The position numbers and the translations under genes were made by a program. From IMG/VR virus record IMGVR_UViG_3300021425_002252, positions 1 through 23,835 of that record: a stretch of DNA of 23,835 nt. One strand, given 5' to 3'. The notes under the pieces were generated by a model. It was not told the origin of the DNA. It made no database searches and saw only the letters and a program-made list of their open reading frames with translations. Positions within the stretch are counted from its first letter, which is position 1. Every line of letters begins with the position of its first letter. This document shows, in pieces, positions 7,069 to 14,061 of this stretch. This DNA is from a virus.

Positions 7069-7730
7069 TGGAAAAAAGGAAAACACATAGGGATTTAATT
7101 GAAAATAATGTTGCATATCAAAATATGGCTTTATATGGCCAACAACTTAAAACAGAGTTTTACATTGATCCTGACAATTTTTTAGACTGGGTAAACAACC
7201 AATTTGAGTGGGTGCAATATAATCCTAGGAAGCAAATTAACAGATACGGACTAAGCATTACTAGTTTAGATGGTGGTTTAAGTGGTATTCCTGATTTAGA
7301 CAGTTTACGTGAATACAATGCACAATTTGAGACAAATTATAATGAAATGGATTTTTCTATAAGAACTCCGGTTGCAGAGTATCCAGAATTAAAAGATATT
7401 TTAGATCAATTCGATGGTGTATTTAGAACTCATATATTAAAATTAAATGCTGGAGGGTTCTTTACTCCACATAGAGACCATAAAGAACCTTTTATTGACA
7501 GTTTTAGATTAATAGTTCCATTAGAATTTTGTAATCCTCCATTTTTTAATTTTGTAATCGACCAAAAAATTACTCATTGGGATACTGGATTTGTATATTA
7601 TGTAGACACTACAAAAGAGCATTATTTGTTTAATGCTGGGAACAGACCTAGTTATTGGATTGTTTTTAATATAGAAAATACAGTAAAAAATGTCAGAAAA
7701 GTATTAAACAATTTATCGGTAAGAGTGTAA
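7068..7730 (+). CDS. 2-oxoglutarate/Fe(II)-dependent oxygenase, Asp/Asn beta-hydroxylase-like
   Basis: 220 residues with a double-stranded beta-helix oxygenase signature. H135-x-D137 in FFTPHRDH and H185 in TTKEHYLFNAG form the iron triad, and R193 in NRPSYWIVF is the likely 2-oxoglutarate anchor. The pattern LKLNAGGFFTPHRD ... FRLIVPLE ... FVIDQ ... W-TGF-YYVD-T--H resembles the aspartyl/asparaginyl hydroxylase and prolyl 4-hydroxylase branches. The substrate is unknown. Such oxygenases are frequent in marine T4-like phages. The start codon overlaps the gp17 stop (TAATG), so it is made with the terminase as a late protein. That favours modification of a virion or host protein over DNA repair, but this is inference. 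Confidence 0.8.
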   Translation: MEKRKTHRDLIENNVAYQNMALYGQQLKTEFYIDPDNFLDWVNNQFEWVQYNPRKQINRYGLSITSLDGGLSGIPDLDSLREYNAQFETNYNEMDFSIRTPVAEYPELKDILDQFDGVFRTHILKLNAGGFFTPHRDHKEPFIDSFRLIVPLEFCNPPFFNFVIDQKITHWDTGFVYYVDTTKEHYLFNAGNRPSYWIVFNIENTVKNVRKVLNNLSVRV

Positions 7731-7734
7731 ATTA

Positions 7735-7742
7735 GATAAATA
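7735..7742 (+). promoter_or_regulatory. T4-type late promoter GATAAATA (640-residue structural gene)
   Basis: GATAAATA, a GACGT spacer and then ATG at 7748, again exactly 5 bases. It lies 4 bases after the oxygenase stop codon. No Shine-Dalgarno. Confidence 0.75.
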
Positions 7743-7747
7743 GACGT

Positions 7748-9670
7748 ATGAACATTAAGTTAATAGCAGAAAGAACCTTTAATTTGTTAAAAGGATTTGG
7801 TTTCGATGTAAGCAGTTACAATAAAGAAGGCGATCTAGTTATAGATCCAATGGAGGCAACACGTTTTGCTGTAAAGACTCCTAATGTTTTAGTTAGGTTA
7901 GACCCTACAGAAAAATATTTAAGTCTTAAAACTGGCGAACCAGGCGAACTTATAGAAAAATTAAGACCTATGTTAAAAGAATTAGCTCAAGATTACTTAT
8001 TAGATTTTGATTATTCTGTATTTGATAAACAAATAAAACCAAAAGGTGAAAAGATAGATGTTGCTAAAAAAAGTCAAGAGGAAAATACAATGTCAGAAGA
8101 TATAAAGGAATTAAAAAGGTTATCAGGTTTGGAAGAAAATCCAAGATTGCAAAACCCACCTGGAGCAAATCTTAAATTTGGCCAAGATACAGGTCGAAAA
8201 CTAGATTTTACATCTTTAGATGCAGAAGATGAGAAGATGTTTTATCTTGAAGTAGGAAAACAATTACCAAATGACAAAGATTTGAAAAAGGAAAACCCTT
8301 TAGCACAACAAATAATGAAAAGGGCATATAAGTTTTATAAACTTAATAAAGAAAATCCTAAATCCGCAGTTGCTCAAGCAAAACTGGCACTTAAAATAAC
8401 ACCTGATCCGATAGGCCAACCTACACCAGAAGGTATTACTGAAGAAGCAACAAATATTCCATGGGCTATGAAAGACTTTGGAGACTTTACATGGAACTCA
8501 ATAAAAACAGGAATGGACTCTAATGATGCTTTTAAATTGTTCATAGACGGAATAATTCAGTATAGAGGTACTCAAGGTACAGGTGGCTATACAGCACAAA
8601 ATTTAGCAGATAAAAATGGAATACATTATCAGGAAGTGTTAAAAACATATTTAGATAAATTAGCACAAATGGGTATGTCGGTAGAAGGCGGTACCGGAAA
8701 GTTAGTATTAGACCAAGTTCAACCCGGAAGCACTAATGATTCTTCTATAATGGACAATATTAACGAAGCAAGTTTAGGTAAAATGACTGGTAGCAGAAAG
8801 TCCAGTTATCAACCACTAGCAGATAATGTTAAAATTATTGTTAGGCATAACAAAGAAGTAAACGAAGAAGTTCGTGGTGCTAGAAGCAGAAACATCCATA
8901 GTATTTTAATACAACGTGGAGAAGAGAAATTTAAAATGGCAGAAAATAATCTGTCAGCCGCAAGAGCAATGGCAAGACATTTGCATAATGGCGGAGAAAC
9001 TTTTGACGAGATAGGTGAAGCAATTACAGAAATGTCAAGAGAGTTTAAAAAATTAAAAGAATTTGTAAACTATGTTAGAAAAGCAAAATTAGTAAATGAA
9101 ACAAATGAAGAGTTTGTTACTATGGCAATGGAAAACATTAATACAATTAAAACAAATTTTAAAAGACTGAGTGGTGTTAAATCATATGCTAATGCTGTGG
9201 AAAGTGTTAAGGCATATAACAATGTAGAATTACTACAAGACGACTTAGACTTAGAAAGCAAATTTACTGAAACACATTTTGACGATAAAGTTGCAAATGT
9301 AATGGATAGTTTAAAAGCAAGTGCTAGTAGAAGAAATAGTTTTGAAAGTAAAATTATTACAGCAATCGAATCAGAAAGTTTCAGCAATATATCAGAATTA
9401 CTTAAAGAAGATGATCTTTTAAACTTTGAATCTCTTAATCAACAACTTGGACATCAGGTTAGTAAACTAGGATATTCTGCCAAAGATGAAACTTTAGGTA
9501 ATTATTTACATAGCATAAGTGGTAAACTTAATGCTGGTGAGCAACTTAGCCAATTCGAGTATGGTGCAATTAAAAGTTGTTTACTAAGTGCAGGTCAGCA
9601 CAATGTACAAAGTGCTCCAATGAGTATGGAAGAGTCATATGAAGCATTTTTAGACCGTTTTGTAGACTAG
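7748..9670 (+). CDS. Large virion-type structural protein (candidate internal head protein)
   Basis: 640 residues, no membrane segment. The N-terminus (1-95) looks like a small alpha/beta domain. An ELKRLSG motif follows at 121-127, then helical segments, then a distinctive core near residues 360-445 (VKIIVRHNKEVNEEVRGARS, IHSILIQRG, NLSAARAMARHLHNGG). I associate this core with structural proteins of marine T4-like phages (from memory, not searched). A second KRLSG motif is at 472-476 in a largely helical C-terminal part. GATAAATA at 7735-7742 ends exactly 5 bases before the ATG and there is no Shine-Dalgarno, so a leaderless late mRNA is predicted. It is the last gene of the late module. 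A virion role is likely; the exact function is unknown. Confidence 0.65.
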   Translation: MNIKLIAERTFNLLKGFGFDVSSYNKEGDLVIDPMEATRFAVKTPNVLVRLDPTEKYLSLKTGEPGELIEKLRPMLKELAQDYLLDFDYSVFDKQIKPKGEKIDVAKKSQEENTMSEDIKELKRLSGLEENPRLQNPPGANLKFGQDTGRKLDFTSLDAEDEKMFYLEVGKQLPNDKDLKKENPLAQQIMKRAYKFYKLNKENPKSAVAQAKLALKITPDPIGQPTPEGITEEATNIPWAMKDFGDFTWNSIKTGMDSNDAFKLFIDGIIQYRGTQGTGGYTAQNLADKNGIHYQEVLKTYLDKLAQMGMSVEGGTGKLVLDQVQPGSTNDSSIMDNINEASLGKMTGSRKSSYQPLADNVKIIVRHNKEVNEEVRGARSRNIHSILIQRGEEKFKMAENNLSAARAMARHLHNGGETFDEIGEAITEMSREFKKLKEFVNYVRKAKLVNETNEEFVTMAMENINTIKTNFKRLSGVKSYANAVESVKAYNNVELLQDDLDLESKFTETHFDDKVANVMDSLKASASRRNSFESKIITAIESESFSNISELLKEDDLLNFESLNQQLGHQVSKLGYSAKDETLGNYLHSISGKLNAGEQLSQFEYGAIKSCLLSAGQHNVQSAPMSMEESYEAFLDRFVD

Positions 9671-9684
9671 AATACTGGTTTATA

Positions 9685-9692
9685 GATAAATA
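9685..9692 (+). promoter_or_regulatory. Late promoter-like GATAAATA upstream of gp32
   Basis: GATAAATA is 148 bases before the gp32 ATG and upstream of the sigma70-like promoter. T4 gene 32 also has a late promoter besides earlier ones, so continued late synthesis of gp32 is plausible. No nearby start codon is served. Confidence 0.5.
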
Positions 9693-9698
9693 AATTTG

Positions 9699-9727
9699 TT
9701 GGAAAAATAAAGTAATTTAATTTCCAA
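9699..9727 (+). repeat. Inverted repeat between the late module and gp32
   Basis: TTGGAAA (9699-9705) pairs with TTTCCAA (9721-9727), a 7-bp stem with a 15-base AT-rich loop. No T-run follows, so a terminator is doubtful; it may be a weak pause or processing site. Confidence 0.4.
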
Positions 9728-9744
9728 TAGTTGTAAGAAAGTAC

Positions 9745-9773
9745 TTGACTTTTTTACATCAAGGCATTATAAT
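9745..9773 (+). promoter_or_regulatory. Sigma70-like promoter for gp32-uvsX-uvsY
   Basis: TTGACT (9745-9750), a 17-base spacer, TATAAT (9768-9773). Nearly perfect consensus. Predicted start about 9780, giving a leader of about 60 bases with a small hairpin and AGGAG. It drives the recombination operon with host RNA polymerase. Confidence 0.85.
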
Positions 9774-9785
9774 AAAAAAACAGTT

Positions 9786-9807
9786 GTACCCTAAACACAG
9801 AAGGTAC
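9786..9807 (+). promoter_or_regulatory. Hairpin in the gp32 mRNA leader
   Basis: GTACC (9786-9790) pairs with GGTAC (9803-9807) around a 12-base loop, 33 bases before the start codon. T4 gp32 represses its own translation by binding a structured leader. This hairpin is a candidate equivalent, though small. Confidence 0.35.
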
Positions 9808-9840
9808 GGCGAAACATGGCACATAAAAGGAGAAAACATT

Positions 9841-10863
9841 ATGGCATCTTTACAAGAAATCAGAGCAAAACTACAATCAATGGAATCTAAACCAGGCAGT
9901 AGTTCCCCCGCTCAAGGCGATAAAGCAATATACCCGTTTTGGAACATCGATGAAGGCACAAGCACCGTGTTAAGGTTCTTACCTGACTCAGATCCAAATA
10001 ACACGTTCTTTTGGGTAGAACGACAAATGATCAGACTAACATTCCCAGGAATTGTTGGAGGCGAACAAAAGCCAACAACAGTACAAGTTCCTTGTATGGA
10101 AATGTTTGCTGGTGAAACATGTCCAGTATTAACTGAGGTAAGACCTTGGTTTAAAGATCCTTCATTAGAGGATATGGGACGTAAGTATTGGAAAAAAAGA
10201 AGTTACATCTTCCAGGGATTTGTTAATGAAAATCCATTAAATGAAGAAGCACCTGAAAATCCAATCAGACGTTTTGTAATTGGACCGCAAATATTTAATA
10301 TAATCAAATCAGCACTCATGGATCCTGATATGGAAAACCTTCCAACAGACTATGTAGCAGGTACTGATTTTAGATTAGCAAAAACTACAAAAGGACAGTA
10401 TGCAGACTACAGTACTTCTAAATGGGCAAGAAAGGAAACTGCTCTAACTGAAGAACAATTGGCGGCAATTGATACACATGGTTTGTATAACTTAAACGAC
10501 TTCCTTCCTGCAAAACCAACACCAGAAGGTGTACAGGCGATTGCGGAAATGTTTGAGGCAAGTGTAAATGGAGAACTGTATGATCCAGCAAAATGGGGTA
10601 ACTTTTACAAACCCTACGGACTTGATGTTGGAACACAGACACAATCAACTGTGGCACCAGCTCAAACTGTACAGCCAACTGCAACAGAGAGTGTGGCTCC
10701 TGTAACAGCACCTACACCAGCAGTAGCAGAAACAACTGCACCAGCAGTAGAAACTCCTGCTCCAGCACCAGTGGCTGAAACAGTAGCAACTGCTCCAGCA
10801 GAGGACACAGGCAAGAAGTCAGCAGATGACATTCTTAATATGATTCGTAACAGACAATCATAA
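9841..10863 (+). CDS. 32: Single-stranded DNA-binding protein gp32
   Basis: 340 residues; T4 gp32 is 301. The N-terminal LQEIRAKLQSMESK is the kind of basic helix used for self-assembly. The OB-fold core contains IYPFWNIDEGTSTVLRFLPD, VQVPCMEMFAGETCPVL and MGRKYWKKRSYIFQGFV, as in cyanophage gp32. The Cys pair near residues 82-91 may be part of a metal site, but the complete T4 zinc set is not obvious. After about residue 265 comes an unusually long Ala/Pro/Thr/Val linker, then the short tail KKSADDILNMIRNRQS. I chose ATG 9841 because AGGAG lies 8 bases upstream. The longer frame from 9745 would begin inside the -35 box of a strong promoter. It coats ssDNA and works with UvsX and UvsY encoded next. 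Confidence 0.93.
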   Translation: MASLQEIRAKLQSMESKPGSSSPAQGDKAIYPFWNIDEGTSTVLRFLPDSDPNNTFFWVERQMIRLTFPGIVGGEQKPTTVQVPCMEMFAGETCPVLTEVRPWFKDPSLEDMGRKYWKKRSYIFQGFVNENPLNEEAPENPIRRFVIGPQIFNIIKSALMDPDMENLPTDYVAGTDFRLAKTTKGQYADYSTSKWARKETALTEEQLAAIDTHGLYNLNDFLPAKPTPEGVQAIAEMFEASVNGELYDPAKWGNFYKPYGLDVGTQTQSTVAPAQTVQPTATESVAPVTAPTPAVAETTAPAVETPAPAPVAETVATAPAEDTGKKSADDILNMIRNRQS

Positions 10864-10872
10864 GGAGATATC

Positions 10873-11976
10873 ATGCAAAAACCTTTTGACTTAACAAAGT
10901 TCAGAACTGGATTGACAAAAAGCATATCTGGTATTAGTGCAGGATTCCATGACCCTAGGGATTGGATCAGCACTGGTAACAAAACATTAGACTACCTAAT
11001 TAGTGGGGACTTCAATGGAGGTATCCCACTAGGTAAAGTTAGTGTGTTTGCAGGTGAATCAGGTTCTGGTAAATCGTTTATATGTTCTGGAAACATTGTT
11101 AAAAATGCACAAGATAAAGGATGTCAAGTAGTATTATTTGACTCTGAAAACGCATTGGATGAACAATGGTTACAGGCATTAGATGTAGACACTTCTCCAG
11201 AAAAATTACTGAGAGTAAGTGTTTCAATGATTGATGACGTTGCCAAAGCAATATCTGAATTTATGAAAGACTACAAAGCAAATTATGGTGATCTGGAATA
11301 TGATGAAATGCCAAAACTTGTTTTTGTAGTAGACAGTTTAGGTATGCTTTTAACTCCTACAGACGTTGATCAATTTAACAAAGGTGATATGAAAGGCGAT
11401 ATGGGCCGTAAACCAAAGGCATTAGCCTCCTTGGTTAGAAATACGGTAAACCAAATCGCCCCTTTCCCTATTGCCTTAGTGGCAACAAATCATACTTATG
11501 CATCACAAGATATGTTTGACCCTGATGATAAAATATCAGGCGGACAAGGTTTTATATATGCATCAAGTATTGTTGTAGCAATTAAAAAACTTAAACTAAA
11601 AGAAGATGCTGACGGAAACAAAGTATCTACAGTACAAGGTATTAGAGCCGCTTGTAAAGTTATGAAGTCAAGATACAGCAAACCTTTTGAAGGTGTGCAG
11701 ATCAAGATACCATATGAAAGCGGAATGGATCCATATAGTGGTATGTTAGAGATGTTAGAATCCAAAGGCATTGTGGAAAAAGTCGGGAATAAACTTTCTT
11801 ATGTATCACCAGTAACTGGTGAGGAAATAAAAGAGTTCAGAAAAGGCTGGACTAATGATAAACTTCAACTAATTATAGATGAATGGGGACAAAATCCTAA
11901 AGTACAAGATGAAGTTGAGGATATAGACCCTGATGTATTAGAACCAGATATGGAGGATTATACAGATGAGTCCTGA
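10873..11976 (+). CDS. uvsX: RecA-like recombinase UvsX
   Basis: 367 residues; T4 UvsX is about 390. Walker A GESGSGKSF at 61-69, Walker B KLVFVVDSLG at about 148-157, and the downstream VATNHTYASQDMFDPDDKISGG region matches the recombinase L2/ssDNA-binding area. It forms helical filaments on ssDNA for strand exchange, recombination-dependent replication and repair, loaded by UvsY onto gp32-coated DNA. The acidic C-terminus (EDIDPDVLEPDMEDYTDES) is typical. AGGAG precedes the ATG by 6 bases and the gene lies only 9 bases after gp32, so both share the promoter at 9745. The last 11 bases overlap the next gene. Confidence 0.96.
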   Translation: MQKPFDLTKFRTGLTKSISGISAGFHDPRDWISTGNKTLDYLISGDFNGGIPLGKVSVFAGESGSGKSFICSGNIVKNAQDKGCQVVLFDSENALDEQWLQALDVDTSPEKLLRVSVSMIDDVAKAISEFMKDYKANYGDLEYDEMPKLVFVVDSLGMLLTPTDVDQFNKGDMKGDMGRKPKALASLVRNTVNQIAPFPIALVATNHTYASQDMFDPDDKISGGQGFIYASSIVVAIKKLKLKEDADGNKVSTVQGIRAACKVMKSRYSKPFEGVQIKIPYESGMDPYSGMLEMLESKGIVEKVGNKLSYVSPVTGEEIKEFRKGWTNDKLQLIIDEWGQNPKVQDEVEDIDPDVLEPDMEDYTDES

Positions 11977-12199
11977 AACAGCACTACTATTAGATGCCTG
12001 GGATACCGTTAAGTCGTTTATTCCGGCAAAGGAAAGGCTTCACGTAGCAGAAGAACTTGTAAGAACATTTGAAGATCATGTAAGCATCTCAGATGCAGAG
12101 GATCATTTAAATGAATTCGATACAGTTATGAAGGCGGCGTTGGTTAGTCATTTTGATATCGGCCTTGAAGATGAGGACGATGAGGAGTGGGAATATTAA
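11966..12199 (+). CDS. Small acidic conserved phage protein between uvsX and uvsY
   Basis: 77 residues, no recognised function. A helical body (ETALLLDAWDTVKSFIPAKE, VAEELVRTFEDH, AEDHLNEFDTVMKAALVSHF) ends in a very acidic tail GLEDEDDEEWEY. The acidic tail resembles those of ssDNA mimics and SSB-type proteins. The location, overlapping uvsX by 11 bases and joined to uvsY by TAATG, makes an accessory role in recombination or replication plausible. I recall similar small proteins beside uvsX in marine T4-like phages, but this is unchecked. Confidence 0.75.
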   Translation: MSPETALLLDAWDTVKSFIPAKERLHVAEELVRTFEDHVSISDAEDHLNEFDTVMKAALVSHFDIGLEDEDDEEWEY

Positions 12200-12660
12200 T
12201 GGCAACCCATTATAATAAAATTGTTGACGATCTAGGTAATATTGTAGATGCTATTGCATACTATGAGAAAGAACTAGAAGATGCAAGATGGGAAGTCAGA
12301 ATAAAAGGGAGTTTGGAGAAAGCCTCCTCCTCCCTTCCCGGTCTGACAGAGTTTCGCTTCAATCAACTACAAGAGATTGAAGCAATACTCGAACATTTAA
12401 ATATAGAACTTCGCAAAGAACGTTCTAAAATATTTCGTAAATACCTAGAAAACTATAATAGAACTTTAAGTAGCCGAGACGCAGATAAATTTGTTGACGG
12501 TGAACAAAGTGTTATAGATTTATCTCACTTAGTTAATCAATTCAGTCTTTTAAGAAATAAATACTTGGGTATAATGAAAGGTCTTGATACAAAACAATGG
12601 CAAATTGGACACATTACAAGACTCAGAACTGCAGGTATGGAAGATATAGTAATTGATTAA
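12199..12660 (+). CDS. uvsY: Recombination mediator UvsY
   Basis: 153 residues from ATG 12199; T4 UvsY is 137. A longer frame exists from 12187, but TAATG at 12197-12201 gives the natural coupled start. The sequence is almost entirely helical: an N-terminal coiled-coil-like part (IVDAIAYYEKELEDARWEVRI), a basic middle (LRKERSKIFRKYLENYNRTL) for ssDNA contact, and a C-terminal helix pair (LLRNKYLGIMKGLDTKQWQIG, ITRLRTAGMEDI). The C-terminal Q-x-x-x-I--LR--G pattern parallels the T4 protein. It displaces gp32 and loads UvsX. Identification rests on these similarities plus its place two genes after uvsX. The 3' end couples by TAATG to a glycosyltransferase-like gene. Confidence 0.8.
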   Translation: MATHYNKIVDDLGNIVDAIAYYEKELEDARWEVRIKGSLEKASSSLPGLTEFRFNQLQEIEAILEHLNIELRKERSKIFRKYLENYNRTLSSRDADKFVDGEQSVIDLSHLVNQFSLLRNKYLGIMKGLDTKQWQIGHITRLRTAGMEDIVID

Positions 12661-13805
12661 TGATTAAAACATTTGAATACGACCTAATACAATGTCAAGA
12701 AAGAACTTGGCATAGTTGGGAAAATTTTACAGAAACACTAACACAAAACTTCCAAAGTTTTAGGCAGTCAAATCCTGATGAGCCTGTAAAAATTGTTTTT
12801 AGTTATACTTGTGAAGGTACAATGTGGCTTGTTGACGGCAGTCACTTTTATAAAGCAATACATGATTTCGGTAAAAAGTATAATGTAAATTTAAGCAATA
12901 TAACATACAAAGGCTCAAACGAAAAATTACAAGACAGTTACGATAATTGGCATAGGCTATACTCAGACACACCAGACAAAATAAATGTAGTGAGTGAATG
13001 CTTTGGACTCTACTTGTATAGAAAAAATAGTGGGTATCATGATAAATTAATATACACTAAAGAAGCACCTACACACCTAAGAAGTAAAAAATATAATTGC
13101 CTAAATGCAAATATGTTGCCACATAGATTAATGTTTATGTTAGCAATGCAAAAAAATGGTTTGATAAATACGGAAAATACTTATACAAGTTTCCATGCTT
13201 ATCCAGAACTATTAAATCCAAGTCCTGAAGATCCTATACTTAAACATGATAAATGGGCCAGCATACTGACACCAGAATTTAAATCTCAATTACCAATACA
13301 ATTTGATTTGTCTGGGAATTGGGAACAAATATACGATAAGATATTTGAAAGTTATCCTCAGGTAAATGGATTAGATTGGAATAAGGTGGGAGATTTTAGA
13401 TATCTTTATGAAGATTGTTACTTTACTGTAACTACAGAAAGTTCAGAGAGTCATGATTTATGTGATTATCATTGGGACGACAAAGTAAATGACTATTTTA
13501 GAAGTTTTCATAAAGAGATGTTTCTAACAGAAAAAATTACAAGGCCTATGCTTAACTTACATCCACAAATTATATACGGAGCATCAGGAACATTAGAACA
13601 TTTACACAGTATTGGATTTAAAACATTTAGTGACTATTGGGACGAACATTATGATCATTTAAACGGAGAACGTAAACTAGATGCAATAATGGATATACTA
13701 ATAGACTTAGGTTCCAGATCACAAGAAGACTTACACGACATGTATTGGGATATGATGCCAATACTTAAACATAATCAAGCAGTTCTGCTCGATATTACTA
13801 TTTAA
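12660..13805 (+). CDS. Glycosyltransferase-like protein of unknown specificity
   Basis: 381 residues, soluble. The middle contains a YNCLNANMLPHRLMFMLAM segment (145-163). The C-terminal part has MFLTEKITRPMLNLHPQI (287-304), then GTLEHLHSIGFKTFSDYWDE (310-329). The pattern TEK--RP----P-I------L--L---GF-TF--YWDE-YD is one I associate with phage and marine-bacterial glycosyltransferase-like proteins related to GT10 (fucosyltransferase) C-terminal domains. No classical N-terminal Rossmann glycine loop is clear. It might glycosylate a virion protein, host surface sugars or modified DNA. It starts at TAATG on the uvsY stop, so it is co-expressed with recombination genes, which is odd for a surface-sugar enzyme. 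Moderate confidence in the fold, low in the role. Confidence 0.55.
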   Translation: MIKTFEYDLIQCQERTWHSWENFTETLTQNFQSFRQSNPDEPVKIVFSYTCEGTMWLVDGSHFYKAIHDFGKKYNVNLSNITYKGSNEKLQDSYDNWHRLYSDTPDKINVVSECFGLYLYRKNSGYHDKLIYTKEAPTHLRSKKYNCLNANMLPHRLMFMLAMQKNGLINTENTYTSFHAYPELLNPSPEDPILKHDKWASILTPEFKSQLPIQFDLSGNWEQIYDKIFESYPQVNGLDWNKVGDFRYLYEDCYFTVTTESSESHDLCDYHWDDKVNDYFRSFHKEMFLTEKITRPMLNLHPQIIYGASGTLEHLHSIGFKTFSDYWDEHYDHLNGERKLDAIMDILIDLGSRSQEDLHDMYWDMMPILKHNQAVLLDITI

Positions 13806-13809
13806 ACAC

Positions 13810-13837
13810 TTGACATTTAGTTAAAATTTGCTATACT
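13810..13837 (+). promoter_or_regulatory. Sigma70-like promoter for the 47-residue membrane protein
   Basis: TTGACA (13810-13815), a 16-base spacer, TATACT (13832-13837). It sits just after the glycosyltransferase-like gene and 22 bases before the small gene's ATG. Confidence 0.75.
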
Positions 13838-13858
13838 ATATATATTAGTTAGGTATAT

Positions 13859-14002
13859 ATGGGAATAATTTTAACAATTTTAATTTTACTAGGTTTTGGG
13901 TATATCTTTAGAGATACATTTGATAGTCCTAGTGGTTGTTTATCTACAATACTTTCGATTTTATTGTTAATTTATCTTACAAATTTATTATTTACTAGTT
14001 GA
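13859..14002 (+). CDS. 47-residue two-helix membrane protein
   Basis: Short gene, starting MGIILTILILLGFGYIF. Two hydrophobic segments (about residues 2-17 and 28-45) flank a polar turn RDTFDSPSGC, giving a helical hairpin in the membrane. AGG lies 5 bases before the ATG. It has its own sigma70-like promoter (13810-13837), so it is probably made early. Its TGA forms part of the -35 box of the next promoter. Small early membrane proteins of T4-type phages often act on host membrane functions, superinfection or lysis timing, but there is no specific match here. Confidence 0.6.
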   Translation: MGIILTILILLGFGYIFRDTFDSPSGCLSTILSILLLIYLTNLLFTS

Positions 14003-14026
14003 CAAATATAAAAAATTTGTTATAAT
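13999..14026 (+). promoter_or_regulatory. Sigma70-like promoter for the AAA+ ATPase
   Basis: TTGACA (13999-14004), a 16-base spacer, TATAAT (14021-14026). The -35 box contains the TGA stop codon of the 47-residue membrane protein. The leader carries the strong ribosome site GGGAGG. Confidence 0.82.
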
Positions 14027-14061
14027 ATACTTATATTTAAATAAAGCCGTGGGAGGCAAAT

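Noticed and set aside
9070-9387. Reverse-strand frame of about 105 codons
   Set aside because: Hydrophobic Leu/Ser-rich shadow of a Lys/Glu-rich helical protein on the + strand; no promoter or ribosome site.
9699-9727. Inverted repeat as terminator of the late module
   Set aside because: 7-bp AT-rich stem with 15-base loop and no T-run; kept only as a repeat.
9745-9840. Upstream extension of the gp32 reading frame
   Set aside because: It would start on the TTG of the -35 box, runs through the promoter, lacks a ribosome site and does not resemble gp32; ATG 9841 has AGGAG.
10418-10982. Reverse-strand frames across the end of gp32
   Set aside because: Low-complexity products of the Ala/Pro/Thr-coding repeats read backwards.
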